Source: Shewanella amazonensis SB2B (GTDB taxonomy: Bacteria > Pseudomonadota > Gammaproteobacteria > Enterobacterales > Shewanellaceae). From it: a stretch of 23,642 bases of DNA. The position numbers and the translations under genes are program-made. The stretch spans positions 4,282,501 to 4,306,142 of the forward strand of contig NC_008700.1 of the NCBI RefSeq assembly GCF_000015245.1. Direction: 5' to 3'. The notes beneath the pieces are model-generated. The model worked only from the letters and a program-made list of their open reading frames with translations. It ran no database searches and was not told the origin of the DNA. Positions 14,538-23,548 of the stretch are shown piece by piece; within the stretch, counting starts at the first letter, position 1; the number at the start of each line of letters is the position of its first letter.

Positions 14538-16079
14538 TTACCAGGTTTGGGTTGCCACGAACTTGTCGAGACCAGCCTTCAGCTCAGCTTCGATTTCGGC
14601 GTTATAGTCGCCGGTATCGTTGATAAGCTTCATCAGGTTGGCATGCTCGGCGTTCATGAAAGCGAGCAGAGCGGCTTCGAAATCACCAACTTTCTTCAGA
14701 GCAATACCCTTCAGGAAGCCTTTTTCTGCGGCGAAGATCACCACAGCCTGTTCGGCTACGCTCATTGGGGCATATTGCTTCTGCTTCATCAGTTCGGTAA
14801 CACGCTCACCGTGCTCCAACTGGGCACGAGTTGCATCGTCAAGATCAGATGCAAACTGAGAGAACGCAGCAAGCTCACGATACTGTGCCAGCGCGGTACG
14901 GATACCACCGGACAGTTTCTTAATGATCTTGGTCTGGGCGGCACCACCTACACGGGATACCGAAATACCTGGGTTAACCGCTGGACGCAGGCCAGAGTTA
15001 AACAGGTTGGTTTCCAGGAAGATCTGACCGTCGGTAATCGAAATTACGTTGGTCGGTACGAACGCAGATACGTCACCGGCTTGGGTTTCGATGATAGGCA
15101 GAGCGGTCAAAGAACCGGTCTTGCCAGTCACGGCGCCCTTGGTGAACTTCTCAACGTACTCTTCGTTCACGCGGGAAGCACGTTCCAGCAGACGAGAGTG
15201 CAAATAGAATACGTCACCTGGGTAAGCTTCACGTCCTGGAGGACGACGCAGCAGCAGGGAGATCTGACGGTAAGCAACAGCCTGCTTAGACAGGTCATCG
15301 TATACGATCAGGGCATCTTCACCGCGGTCACGGAAGTATTCACCCATGGTACAACCAGAGTATGGCGCCAGGAACTGCAGAGCAGCGGCTTCTGAAGCAG
15401 AAGCAACAACCACAACAGTGTTAGCCAGAGCACCGTGCTCTTCCAGCTTGCGTACTACGTTGGCGATGGTAGAAGCCTTCTGGCCTACAGCCACGTACAC
15501 ACACTTGATGCCAGAATCGCGCTGGTTGATGATGGCGTCGATAGCCATCGCAGTTTTACCAGTCTGACGGTCACCGATGATCAGCTCACGCTGGCCACGA
15601 CCGATTGGGATCATGGAGTCAACGGCTTTGTAACCAGTCTGAACTGGCTGAGAAACTGACTTACGGTCAATTACACCTGGAGCAATCACTTCAACAGGAG
15701 CAAAACCATCGTTGTCGATGGGGCCCTTGCCGTCGATTGGCTCACCCAGCGTGTTTACCACACGGCCCAGCAGACCGCGGCCAACTGGAACTTCCAGAAT
15801 ACGGCCAGTGGTTTTCACTTTTACGCCCTCAGCCAGATCGGCATAAGGACCCATTACTACAGCACCGACAGAGTCGCGCTCAAGGTTCAACGCGATTGCA
15901 TAACGGTTGCCAGGCAGTTCGATCATCTCACCCTGCATTACATCGGCCAGGCCGTGTACGCGGATGATGCCATCGCTTACCGCAACGATAGTACCTTCGT
16001 TACGGGCTTCGCTGACTACGTCGAACTGCTCGATCCGCTGCTTAATCAGATCGCTGATTTCAGTGGAATTCAGTTGCAT
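14538..16079 (-). CDS. atpA: AtpA, F1 ATP synthase alpha subunit
   Basis: Alpha is the non-catalytic nucleotide-binding subunit of F1. With the ATG at 16079 the product is 513 residues, the same as E. coli, beginning MQLNSTEISDLIKQRIEQF. The P-loop GDRQTGKT falls at 169-176, and the conserved arginine region is in NPGISVSRVGGAAQTK. A TTG two codons upstream (16085) keeps the frame open, but GGGAG lies 7 nt before the ATG, which fits the family start. It lies 14 bp after atpH. Confidence 0.98.
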   Translation of the reverse strand: MQLNSTEISDLIKQRIEQFDVVSEARNEGTIVAVSDGIIRVHGLADVMQGEMIELPGNRYAIALNLERDSVGAVVMGPYADLAEGVKVKTTGRILEVPVGRGLLGRVVNTLGEPIDGKGPIDNDGFAPVEVIAPGVIDRKSVSQPVQTGYKAVDSMIPIGRGQRELIIGDRQTGKTAMAIDAIINQRDSGIKCVYVAVGQKASTIANVVRKLEEHGALANTVVVVASASEAAALQFLAPYSGCTMGEYFRDRGEDALIVYDDLSKQAVAYRQISLLLRRPPGREAYPGDVFYLHSRLLERASRVNEEYVEKFTKGAVTGKTGSLTALPIIETQAGDVSAFVPTNVISITDGQIFLETNLFNSGLRPAVNPGISVSRVGGAAQTKIIKKLSGGIRTALAQYRELAAFSQFASDLDDATRAQLEHGERVTELMKQKQYAPMSVAEQAVVIFAAEKGFLKGIALKKVGDFEAALLAFMNAEHANLMKLINDTGDYNAEIEAELKAGLDKFVATQTW

Positions 16080-16093
16080 GCTCAAACTCCCAA

Positions 16094-16627
16094 TTACGAT
16101 TGCAGCTTATCAGACAGGCGGGCCAGTTTGCCGCTCACAGAACCATCGATAACGAGGTCCCCTGCCTTGATAATTACACCGGCGATCAGGCCGGCATCCA
16201 CGCTGCAATTCAGCTTAACTTTGCGTGCGAGACGTTTCTCTAGGGAAACACCAATCTGCTGTTGTTGTGCGTCGGAAAGCTCGGTGGCGGAAACCACATC
16301 GGCTTCTACTTCCTTGGCCCATTCCAAACGGTACTCAGCGAACAGCTGAGCCACAGCAGGCAGTACTTCCAAACGACCGTTTTCAGCCATCACCTTGATC
16401 AGGTTTTGACCGTGCTCGTTGAGCTGCTCACCACAAACGTCAATAAAGAGTTTGGCGAGCGCGCTACTGGCCATAGAGCCAGCGAGCAGTGGGCGCATGG
16501 TTTCGTTTTCACTTACCAGCGCAGCAAAACCGAGCATTTCGGCCCAGCTGTCCACGGCTTGTTTTTCAACGGCAAAATCAAAAGCTGCCTTTGCATAAGG
16601 GCGAGCAATGGTGGTTAACTCAGCCAT
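16094..16627 (-). CDS. atpH: AtpH, F1Fo ATP synthase delta subunit
   Basis: Delta joins the top of the alpha/beta hexamer to the b-subunit stator. The 177 residues begin with the family pattern ARPYAKAAFDFA and end with the conserved C-terminal domain (LIAGVIIKAGDLVIDGSVSG). A long AGAAGGGG-type ribosome site precedes the ATG. It lies 15 bp after atpF and 14 bp before atpA. Confidence 0.97.
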   Translation of the reverse strand: MAELTTIARPYAKAAFDFAVEKQAVDSWAEMLGFAALVSENETMRPLLAGSMASSALAKLFIDVCGEQLNEHGQNLIKVMAENGRLEVLPAVAQLFAEYRLEWAKEVEADVVSATELSDAQQQQIGVSLEKRLARKVKLNCSVDAGLIAGVIIKAGDLVIDGSVSGKLARLSDKLQS

Positions 16628-16642
16628 ACCCCTTCTCCCTTA

Positions 16643-17113
16643 TCAAATTTCAGCGACAAGCTTTTCAACTATGTCACTGTGTGCGGCTGCATCAATCGAA
16701 CGTTCGAGGATCTTCTCAGCACCGGCAAGGGCCAGAGTAGCAACCTGCTTGCGCAGTTCCTCTTTCACGCGATTGCGTTCAGCTTCAATTTCAGCTTTGC
16801 CCTGAGCGATGATACGTGCACGCTCAGCGTCAGCCTCGGCTTTTGCTTCTTCAACGATCTGAGCCTTGCGCTTATTGGCAGACTCGATGATTTCATTGGC
16901 TGTAGCTTTGGCTTCTTTGAGCTGCTCGGTGGCCTTGGCCTGAGCGAGCTCCAGGTCTTTTGCAGCGCGGTCAGCGTTTGCGAGACCGTCAGCAATCCTC
17001 TTTTGGCGTTCTTCGATGGCATTCATCAAAGGAGGCCAAACATACTTCATGCAGAACCACACGAAGATAATAAAGGCGACCGTCTGACCGATTAGGGTAG
17101 CGTTGATATTCAC
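16643..17113 (-). CDS. atpF: AtpF, Fo ATP synthase subunit b (GTG start)
   Basis: Subunit b forms the peripheral stalk. The 156 residues comprise one N-terminal membrane helix (about 5-27), the conserved R36 region (EERQKRI), and a long charged coiled coil rich in Ala, Glu and Lys. The start codon is GTG, compensated by a perfect AGGAGG Shine-Dalgarno 5 nt upstream. It lies 39 bp after atpE. Confidence 0.97.
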
Positions 17114-17152
17114 AACAGCCTCCTATTTTGAGTTAAGACAGAAGCGTTTTTT

Positions 17153-17404
17153 TTACAGCATTGCGCCCAGTGGGTTGGTGAACAGCATGTACAGAGCGAT
17201 ACCCACACCGATCATGGTTACGGCGTCGAGCAGACCAGCCACGATGAACATCTTAACCTGCAGCATAGGAGCCATTTCTGGTTGACGAGCAGCGCCTTCC
17301 AGGAACTTGCCACCCAAAAGACCGAAACCGATAGCGGTACCCAGTGCACCCATACCAATCAGCAGAGCAACAGCGATTGCAGTAAAGCCCAGAATAGTTT
17401 CCAT
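17153..17404 (-). CDS. atpE: AtpE, Fo ATP synthase subunit c
   Basis: Subunit c forms the rotor ring. The 83 residues form two membrane helices joined by the polar loop with R40-Q41-P42. The ion-carrying carboxylate is D60 (VAGLLDAVTMIG). The residues required for sodium specificity are not present, so it is proton-coupled. The first helix has the glycine-rich pattern (GMGALGTAIGFGLLGG) that lets c subunits pack. GGAG precedes the ATG. Confidence 0.98.
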   Translation of the reverse strand: METILGFTAIAVALLIGMGALGTAIGFGLLGGKFLEGAARQPEMAPMLQVKMFIVAGLLDAVTMIGVGIALYMLFTNPLGAML

Positions 17405-17471
17405 CTGTATCTCCAGTATCTAAATCTAAATTAGTTGATGATTTAGTTTAAAAAAATTTCTTCAGCAATCC

Positions 17472-18266
17472 TTAATGATCTTCATGCGCCATGCTGAGGT
17501 AAACAATAGTCAGCATCATGAAGATAAACGCTTGCAGTGTGATAACCAGAATGTGGAAGATCAACCAACCCAGTTGCAGGGTTACACCCAGAGAGGCGAT
17601 CAGCCAGTTGGCACCATACATCAGCGCAATAAGGATGAAGATCAACTCACCCGCATACAGGTTACCGAATAGACGCAGAGCCAATGAGATTGGCTTGGCT
17701 ATCAGGGTAACTGATTCCAGCAGGAGGTTGACGGGTATCATTGCCCAGTGGTTAAAGGGCTGCAGTGTCAGTTCTTTCACGAAGCCAGACACTCCCTTGA
17801 CCTTGATGCTGTAGTAAATAATCAGCAAAAACACACCCAGCGCGAGGCTGAAGGTGATGTTCAGGTCAGTCGTCGGAACCACTTTCAGGTAAGGCACACC
17901 CAGCATAGCGGCGGTGTGTGGCAGCCAGTCAACTGGCACCATGTCCATGAAGTTCATCATGAAAACCCAAACGAAGATGGTCAGAGCGAGAGGAGCGATC
18001 AGGGCATTACGGCCGTGGAAGGTTTCTTTCACGCTGTTGTCCACGAACTCGACGATCATCTCGACAAAGCACTGAAGCTTGCCGGGAACGCCTGTAGTCG
18101 CTTTCTTGCCAACGCTACGGAAAATCCACAGGAACAGAACACCAAGACCAACCGAAAAGAGCAACGAATCAATATGCCATGTCCAGAATCCTTCACCAAC
18201 GGAAAGGTTGGTCAGGTGATGCTGGATATAGCCCTGCGGTGTTAACGCTTCACCAGTTGCAGCCAT
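17472..18266 (-). CDS. atpB: AtpB, Fo ATP synthase subunit a
   Basis: Subunit a provides the proton half-channels next to the c-ring. The 264-residue polytopic protein has the essential arginine R198 in ISLALRLFGNLYAGE, equivalent to E. coli R210, and conserved polar residues in the last helices (Q245 in VITLQAFIF). It lies 13 bp after atpI, and 67 bp before atpE. Confidence 0.98.
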   Translation of the reverse strand: MAATGEALTPQGYIQHHLTNLSVGEGFWTWHIDSLLFSVGLGVLFLWIFRSVGKKATTGVPGKLQCFVEMIVEFVDNSVKETFHGRNALIAPLALTIFVWVFMMNFMDMVPVDWLPHTAAMLGVPYLKVVPTTDLNITFSLALGVFLLIIYYSIKVKGVSGFVKELTLQPFNHWAMIPVNLLLESVTLIAKPISLALRLFGNLYAGELIFILIALMYGANWLIASLGVTLQLGWLIFHILVITLQAFIFMMLTIVYLSMAHEDH

Positions 18267-18279
18267 GATTCATCCCACT

Positions 18280-18663
18280 TTACTTTTGCTTGAAGTATAA
18301 AGGCGCTGTCCAATGCACCAGGAGTGCCAGTGAGTAGCAAACGAAAAGCGGCATAAAGACGATTTTCAAATTGATAAACACCAACGAAAACAGGGCAATG
18401 GTTAACAGCAACTTTACCGCTTCCCCCCAGTAGAAGGTTTTCAGTACCTTCCCTGCTGCACTTGCTCCCGAATGGGAAAAAGCGAGGGTTGCGAATACAA
18501 AATTAGGGAGCACAGCTATCGCAGCACCGGCTAAAGCCGATACCCCGTATTGCGCTCCCCAGACGACGAAGAAGAGAACTGACGCACCCCCGGCTATCGC
18601 CGCCTGCATCAACACCAATTTATAGGCAGACCAACGGCCACGACGCGCCAAAACCTTGCTCAA
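18280..18663 (-). CDS. atpI: AtpI, ATP synthase assembly protein (TTG start)
   Basis: AtpI is a small membrane protein that assists c-ring assembly. The 127 residues have four hydrophobic segments (about 13-35, 38-60, 82-98 and 100-120). The start is TTG at 18663: the N-terminus MSKVLARRGRWSAYK fits the family, no in-frame ATG lies in the right place, and GGAG is 8 nt upstream. An overlapping out-of-frame ATG (AATGAGAATTG) lies 8 nt before the TTG and may lower initiation further. It is the first gene of the atp operon. Confidence 0.93.
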   Translation of the reverse strand: MSKVLARRGRWSAYKLVLMQAAIAGGASVLFFVVWGAQYGVSALAGAAIAVLPNFVFATLAFSHSGASAAGKVLKTFYWGEAVKLLLTIALFSLVFINLKIVFMPLFVCYSLALLVHWTAPLYFKQK

Positions 18664-18748
18664 TTCTCATTCTCCGCATTCGGACTTTTTGTTTCTGTGA
18701 CCGGACAACAAAATGCCGTAAAAAGTCACAGTACAAAAAGCTTGCGAA

Positions 18749-18776
18749 AGTATACCTTTTCGGGCCTTCAATGCAA
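18749..18776 (-). promoter_or_regulatory. Promoter of the atp operon
   Basis: On the minus strand TTGCAT (18771-18776, 4 of 6) and TATACT (18749-18754, 5 of 6) are separated by 16 bp. The predicted start near 18742 gives a leader of about 79 nt containing a GTGAC/GTCAC pairing and an inner CGG/CCG. This is the main content of the 224-bp gap 18664-18887, in which I see no terminator for parB. Confidence 0.7.
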
Positions 18777-18887
18777 CTTTGAGATGCGTAAAATCGCCAC
18801 TTTTCAATGGTTCTACGACCAAAGATTCAAAAAGCAAAGATTAACATTCGTCACAAATTTACATGAAACTCTGTTAACTGCCCGGAA

Positions 18888-19766
18888 TCAGCGGATTTTA
18901 CTGAGAATACCGTCTAATTCAGCGAGATTTTGGTAGTTAATTACAATTTTTCCCTTGCCCTTACTGCCATGAGCAATGGAAACCTTGGCGCCCAGCTTTT
19001 CAATCAACTGCTGCTCCAGACGGCTTACATCGTGATCTTTTACCGGTTTTTCTGCTTCTTTAGCGGGATTTAAGGTTCTATTAATTAATCGTTCAGTTTC
19101 CCGAACGGTGAGCTCTTTGGCGGCAACTAAACGTGCCAGATTTGTCTGTTCTTCTCCCTCTACGGCAAGCAGCGCACGGGCGTGGCCCATGTCGATATCG
19201 CCATATTCAAGCAAACGCTTAACGGGTTCATTCAGACTATTGAGACGCAGCAGGTTAGTGACTGTGGTGCGGGATTTACCTACCGCATCGGCCACCTGCT
19301 GGTGGGTGAGTTCAAATTCTTCCAACAGACGATGCAAGGCAATGGCTTCTTCCATGGCATTGAGATCTTCACGCTGGATGTTTTCAATCAGGGCAATGGC
19401 CACTGCTGATTCGTCAGGCACCTGCTTGATGATACAGGGGACTTTCTCAAGCTTGGCCAACTGTGAGGCACGCCAGCGACGTTCACCGGCAATGATTTCG
19501 TACTTTTGTTCGGCGACCTTGCGCACCACTATGGGCTGAATGATGCCCTGGGCACGAATGGACTCGGCCAGTTCTTCCAAGGCCTCTGGTGACATATCCT
19601 TACGGGGCTGGTACTTGCCGGGTTGCAGCAAATCCACATCCAGGTGCACCAGGTCGTCCTGTTTGTCGGCCCGGGCGGCTTCCTGTTCCAGTTTTCTACT
19701 GGCGGCATGGCTGGTGCTCAGCAGTGCATCCAATCCTTTACCCAAGCCCCGTTTTTTCAAAGTCAT
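18888..19766 (-). CDS. parB: ParB, chromosome partitioning protein
   Basis: ParB binds parS, spreads as a CTP-dependent clamp and works with ParA to segregate origins. The 292 residues have an N-terminal ParA-contact region with the conserved KKRGLGKGLDALL (4-16), the CTP-binding GERRWRAS (94-101) and ENIQREDLN (128-136), the helix-turn-helix (about 153-175), and a C-terminal dimerisation segment. Its ribosome site AAGGA overlaps the parA stop codon (TAAGGA), so the pair is an operon with coupled translation. I found no parS match in this window. Confidence 0.97.
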   Translation of the reverse strand: MTLKKRGLGKGLDALLSTSHAASRKLEQEAARADKQDDLVHLDVDLLQPGKYQPRKDMSPEALEELAESIRAQGIIQPIVVRKVAEQKYEIIAGERRWRASQLAKLEKVPCIIKQVPDESAVAIALIENIQREDLNAMEEAIALHRLLEEFELTHQQVADAVGKSRTTVTNLLRLNSLNEPVKRLLEYGDIDMGHARALLAVEGEEQTNLARLVAAKELTVRETERLINRTLNPAKEAEKPVKDHDVSRLEQQLIEKLGAKVSIAHGSKGKGKIVINYQNLAELDGILSKIR

Positions 19767-19775
19767 TGCTAATCC

Positions 19776-20564
19776 TTACGCCTGCTTTTTAGCCTGGGTT
19801 TGCTCACCCCGGCGAATAATCTCTCCGGCCAGGGCCAGGTAGGCCTTGGCGCCGGCACTGGACTTGTCGTAATACATGGCGGGCGCACCAAAACTCGGGG
19901 CCTCGGCCAGACGGATATTACGGGGGATCACAGTCCGGTAAACTTTCTCGCCAAAATGCTGCTTGAGCTGATCGGACACATCATTGGCCAATCGATTGCG
20001 AGGATCGTACATGGTACGCAAAATTCCTTCGATGCCAAGCCCCGGATTCACCATGGATGCCAGCTTGCCTATGGTATCGATAAGGGCAGTGAGACCTTCC
20101 AGCGCAAAATACTCACATTGCATAGGCACCAGCACTGAGTCTGCAGCGGACATGGCGTTCACGGTGAGCATATTCAGGGAAGGCGGACAGTCGATAAAGA
20201 TAAAATCATACTGATCGCGAATGGGCGCCAGCGCGTTGCGCAGACGCACTTCACGGGCGAAGAATTCCATCAGCTTGATTTCGGCGGCCGTCACATCACC
20301 ATTGGCGGCAATGAGATCATACTTGCCCTGAGTATCCTTCACCACCACATCGGCAAAGGGCTTTTCCTCCACGAGCAGCTCATACGCGGTATTTTCTACC
20401 TCGTACTTGTCTACACCACTGCCCATGGTGGCATTACCCTGGGGATCCAGGTCAATCAGCAGCACCTTGCGCCGGGTTGCTGCAAGCGAGGCCGCCAGGT
20501 TAATGCAAGTAGTTGTTTTTCCTACGCCACCTTTCTGGTTGGCTACAGCAATGACTTTCCCCAC
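19776..20564 (-). CDS. parA: ParA (Soj-type) chromosome partitioning ATPase (GTG start)
   Basis: ParA is the deviant-Walker ATPase that moves ParB-bound origins. The 262 residues have KGGVGKTT (11-18, with the signature first lysine), LLIDLDPQGNAT and FIDCPPSLN. The start is a GTG at 20564 with GGGTGA just upstream. It is 90 bp after rsmG and 9 bp before parB. There is no N-terminal helix-turn-helix, so it is of the short chromosomal Soj type. Confidence 0.97.
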   Translation of the reverse strand: MGKVIAVANQKGGVGKTTTCINLAASLAATRRKVLLIDLDPQGNATMGSGVDKYEVENTAYELLVEEKPFADVVVKDTQGKYDLIAANGDVTAAEIKLMEFFAREVRLRNALAPIRDQYDFIFIDCPPSLNMLTVNAMSAADSVLVPMQCEYFALEGLTALIDTIGKLASMVNPGLGIEGILRTMYDPRNRLANDVSDQLKQHFGEKVYRTVIPRNIRLAEAPSFGAPAMYYDKSSAGAKAYLALAGEIIRRGEQTQAKKQA

Positions 20565-20654
20565 AATTTCACCCTGTTGTTATTCTGTCGTTCAACCAAG
20601 ACATAACGCCTTGGACAAGTTGCTTGATGTTGCTGCCAATTGCAAGGCAGAGGG

Positions 20655-21275
20655 TCACGCTTTGACCAATTTCAGCAGATGCCTTTGCTCATCCAGTCCG
20701 GGGACTGTGAGCCTGATGGTTTCAATCAACTTAAAGCCTTCGGGGATCCCGGCCATCTCTTCATCACCAAGCTGGCCCTTGAGGGCATAAAAACTGCCGT
20801 TTTCAGCTGGTAAATGATGGCACCAGCTGAGCATGTCCCCCACAGAGGCAAACGCGCGACTCAGCACACCATCAAATCCCTGCTCAGGTTGATACAGCTC
20901 GACCCGGCTTTCCACCGAGCTGATGTTTTTCAGCCCAAGCTCCACAGCAACCTGTTTTTGGAAACGAATACGTTTGCCCAGACTATCCAGCAAAACAAAC
21001 TCTTTGTCCGGATTGATGATAGCCAGCGGAATACCCGGCAAGCCAGGCCCTGTGCCCACATCGATAAAACGCGAACCCACCAGATGAGGTGACACCACCA
21101 GGCTATCGAGAATGTGCCGGGTCAGCATTTGCGCCGGTTCCCGCACCGACGTCAGGTTATAGGCCTTGTTCCACTTGTCGAGCAGCGCCACAAAGGCAAG
21201 TAATTGCTGTTGCTGCTGGGCATCGACCTGCAGGCCCGCTTTGGCGAGATCCTGACTGAGTTTTTCGGCTAACAC
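20655..21275 (-). CDS. rsmG: RsmG (GidB), 16S rRNA m7G527 methyltransferase (GTG start)
   Basis: RsmG methylates G527 of 16S rRNA; its loss confers low-level streptomycin resistance in known species. The 206 residues have the SAM-binding motif FIDVGTGPGLPG (70-81), the preceding DKWNKAYNLTS and HILDSL blocks, and LLDSLGKRIRFQ. The start is GTG at 21275 with GGAG 7 nt upstream. It follows mnmG after 101 bp that hold a terminator and a possible -10 box. Confidence 0.97.
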   Translation of the reverse strand: MLAEKLSQDLAKAGLQVDAQQQQQLLAFVALLDKWNKAYNLTSVREPAQMLTRHILDSLVVSPHLVGSRFIDVGTGPGLPGIPLAIINPDKEFVLLDSLGKRIRFQKQVAVELGLKNISSVESRVELYQPEQGFDGVLSRAFASVGDMLSWCHHLPAENGSFYALKGQLGDEEMAGIPEGFKLIETIRLTVPGLDEQRHLLKLVKA

Positions 21276-21311
21276 TGGCTATCTCCGTCGGTACAACTGT
21301 CTTGGTGGGCT

Positions 21312-21317
21312 ATTATG
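21312..21317 (-). promoter_or_regulatory. Possible -10 box for rsmG-parAB
   Basis: CATAAT on the minus strand (5 of 6) lies 36 bp ahead of the rsmG GTG, downstream of the mnmG terminator. The -35 region is weak. Confidence 0.35.
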
Positions 21318-21324
21318 AGGCCCA

Positions 21325-21357
21325 GAAAAAGTGAAGGGAAGCCCGGAGGCCTCCCTT
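21325..21357 (-). terminator. Rho-independent terminator of mnmG
   Basis: A 10-bp stem (21334-21343 with 21348-21357) has one mismatch-type G-T pair and a 4-nt loop. It is followed on the minus strand by CAC and then TTTTT. It lies 20 bp past the mnmG stop. The 3-nt gap before the T-run suggests partial termination. Confidence 0.7.
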
Positions 21358-21376
21358 GCACGCGAGTGGCGCGAGC

Positions 21377-23266
21377 TTAAGCGCTCTTTCTCAACAATCC
21401 ACGTTTTTTCAGGTGAACCAGCAGAATGGAAACGGCTGCGGGGGTCACTCCTGAGATACGAGAGGCCTGACCTATGGTCTCTGGCTTGTGCGCATTGAGC
21501 TTGGCCGTCACTTCGTTGGACAGCCCCGGCACTTCGCTGTAGTCCAGATCCAGCGGTAAGCGGGTGTTTTCGTTACGCTCAGCCTTGGCGATTTCATCCT
21601 GCTGGCGCTGGATGTAACCGGCGTATTTAACCTGGATCTGCACCTGCTCTGCCGCCAGAGGATCGGCAAGCCCTGGACCGAATCCGTCAACCTTCATCAG
21701 GGTGTCGTATTCAATTTCAGGTCGGCGCAGCAGATCTTCCAGTGACGCCTCGCGGGTCAGTGGGGCACTGAGCACTTCATTAAGCTCTGCCACCTGAGGT
21801 GAATTCACATGTACCCACTGGCCGCGCAAACGCTGCTGTTCAAGCTCGATGGACTCGCGCTTTTCACTGAATTTTTGCCAGCGGAAGTCATCAACCAGGC
21901 CCAGTTCACGACCTTTTTCGGTCAGACGCAAATCGGCATTGTCTTCACGCAGCAGCAAACGGTATTCGGCGCGGCTGGTGAACATACGATAGGGCTCTTT
22001 GGTACCCAAAGTGGAGAGATCGTCCACCAGCACCCCCAGATAAGCCTGATCGCGGCGAGGTGCCCATGCTTCTTTGCCCTGTACCTGCAGTGCGGCGTTG
22101 AGACCGGCCAGCAGCCCCTGGGCGCCGGCTTCTTCGTAACCTGTGGTGCCGTTAATCTGTCCGGCAAAGAACAAACCGTCGATAACCTTGGTTTCCAACG
22201 AGTTTTTCAGATCTCTTGGATCGAAGTAGTCATATTCAATGGCATAGCCAGGACGAACTATTTCAGCCTGTTCCATGCCTCGAATAGAGCGAACTAACTG
22301 AATTTGAACGTCAAATGGCAAGCTGGTGGAAATCCCGTTCGGGTAAATTTCGGTTGTCGTCAGGCCTTCGGGCTCAATAAAGATCTGGTGAGAGTTCTTG
22401 TCGGCAAAACGATGAATTTTGTCTTCAATAGACGGACAATAACGCGGGCCAATACCCTCGATCACCCCGGAATACATGGGGCTGCGATCCAATCCACCAC
22501 GAATGATGTCGTGGGTTTGTTCATTGGTGTGAGTGATGTAGCAGGAGATCTGCTCTGGATGTTGGCTCAGATCACCGATAAATGACATCACAGGCAAGGG
22601 CGTATCGCCTTTTTGCTCTGTCATCACTGAAAAATCAATGGTTCTGGCATCAATACGGGGAGGCGTGCCGGTTTTCAGACGGCCTACACGCAGAGGCAGA
22701 TCCCGTAAGCGATGGGCGAGGGCGATGGCTGGTTGGTCGCCAGCGCGGCCACCGCTGTAATTTTCCAGACCTATGTGAATTTTGCCTCCCAGGAAGGTAC
22801 CGGCTGTCAGCACCACGGCTGGTGCTTCAAAGGCCAGTCCCATTTGGGTAACAGCGCCGATAACCCGACCATTCTCTACCACCAAATCATCTACGGCTTG
22901 CTGGAAAATCCGCAGGTTAGGCTGATGCTGCAGAATATTCAGGATCTTGGCTTTGTAGAGCGCTCTGTCGGCCTGAGCGCGGGTCGCTCTGACCGCTGGA
23001 CCTTTGCTGGAATTCAGGGTACGGAATTGGATCCCTGAAAAATCGGTGGCGATCGCCATTGCACCACCCAGCGCATCTATCTCTTTTACCAGATGTCCTT
23101 TACCAATACCGCCAATGGCAGGGTTACAGGACATCTGACCCAGGGTATCGACATTGTGGGTGAGCAGCAGTGTCTTGCATCCCATACGGGCTGCAGCCAA
23201 GGCGGCTTCGGTACCGGCATGACCGCCACCTACTACTATCACATCAAACCGTTCATGAAATTGCAT
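21377..23266 (-). CDS. mnmG: MnmG (GidA), tRNA uridine-5-carboxymethylaminomethyl synthesis enzyme
   Basis: MnmG is the FAD protein that acts with MnmE to modify the wobble uridine of several tRNAs. The 629 residues equal the E. coli length. The FAD Rossmann motif GGGHAGTEAALAAARMG begins at residue 13. Other family blocks are SCNPAIGGIGKGHLVKEIDA, GRLKTGTPPRID, GPRYCPSIEDK and GQINGTTGYEEAGAQG. The ATG has AAGG 7 nt upstream. It is the first gene left of oriC and is transcribed away from it, as in E. coli, where transcription of gidA influences origin opening. Confidence 0.98.
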   Translation of the reverse strand: MQFHERFDVIVVGGGHAGTEAALAAARMGCKTLLLTHNVDTLGQMSCNPAIGGIGKGHLVKEIDALGGAMAIATDFSGIQFRTLNSSKGPAVRATRAQADRALYKAKILNILQHQPNLRIFQQAVDDLVVENGRVIGAVTQMGLAFEAPAVVLTAGTFLGGKIHIGLENYSGGRAGDQPAIALAHRLRDLPLRVGRLKTGTPPRIDARTIDFSVMTEQKGDTPLPVMSFIGDLSQHPEQISCYITHTNEQTHDIIRGGLDRSPMYSGVIEGIGPRYCPSIEDKIHRFADKNSHQIFIEPEGLTTTEIYPNGISTSLPFDVQIQLVRSIRGMEQAEIVRPGYAIEYDYFDPRDLKNSLETKVIDGLFFAGQINGTTGYEEAGAQGLLAGLNAALQVQGKEAWAPRRDQAYLGVLVDDLSTLGTKEPYRMFTSRAEYRLLLREDNADLRLTEKGRELGLVDDFRWQKFSEKRESIELEQQRLRGQWVHVNSPQVAELNEVLSAPLTREASLEDLLRRPEIEYDTLMKVDGFGPGLADPLAAEQVQIQVKYAGYIQRQQDEIAKAERNENTRLPLDLDYSEVPGLSNEVTAKLNAHKPETIGQASRISGVTPAAVSILLVHLKKRGLLRKSA

Positions 23267-23392
23267 GACACTACCTTAAAGCGAGAAAACAAAGATCGCA
23301 TAACGAGCCGGGTATTTTAGCATTGCCAGAGACAGAGTTGAACGATCTGTTTGCATGTAAAGATCCAAAGGGGATCGGCTTATAGATCTTAA

Positions 23393-23431
23393 GATCTTTA
23401 TATAGATCTCTTTATTGTTATCTCTTATTAG
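23393..23431 (+). repeat. Three AT-rich 13-mers of the DNA unwinding element
   Basis: GATCTTTATATAG (23393-23405), GATCTCTTTATTG (23405-23417) and TATCTCTTATTAG (23419-23431) correspond to the L, M and R 13-mers of E. coli oriC. The third differs from the E. coli R 13-mer at one base, which removes its GATC. Confidence 0.85.
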
Positions 23432-23444
23432 GATCGCACTTATC

Positions 23445-23453
23445 TGTGGGTAA
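23445..23453 (-). promoter_or_regulatory. DnaA box R1-like
   Basis: TTACCCACA on the minus strand differs from TTATCCACA at one base. Its position and orientation, 13 bp after the third 13-mer, match R1 of E. coli. Confidence 0.75.
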
Positions 23454-23548
23454 GGGTAAAAATCCTTTTAAAACAGATAATAATCCAAATCTGATCCTGT
23501 GATCTCAAGGCGATCTACTCAGAGAAAAGGTGGGGATAGATCGCCATT

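Noticed and set aside
14475..15395. Open frame of 306 codons on the plus strand opposite atpA
   Set aside because: It is antisense to a clearly conserved gene, with no ribosome site or recognisable domain.
18697..18936. 79-codon plus-strand frame in the parB-atpI gap
   Set aside because: It runs across the atp promoter and into parB antisense, has no ribosome site and no protein character.
23093..23320. 75-codon plus-strand frame entering the origin region
   Set aside because: It is antisense to the start of mnmG and without any coding signal.
23531..23539. TGGGGATAG as a further DnaA box
   Set aside because: It has two mismatches to the consensus; it could be a weak site, but sequence alone does not support calling it.
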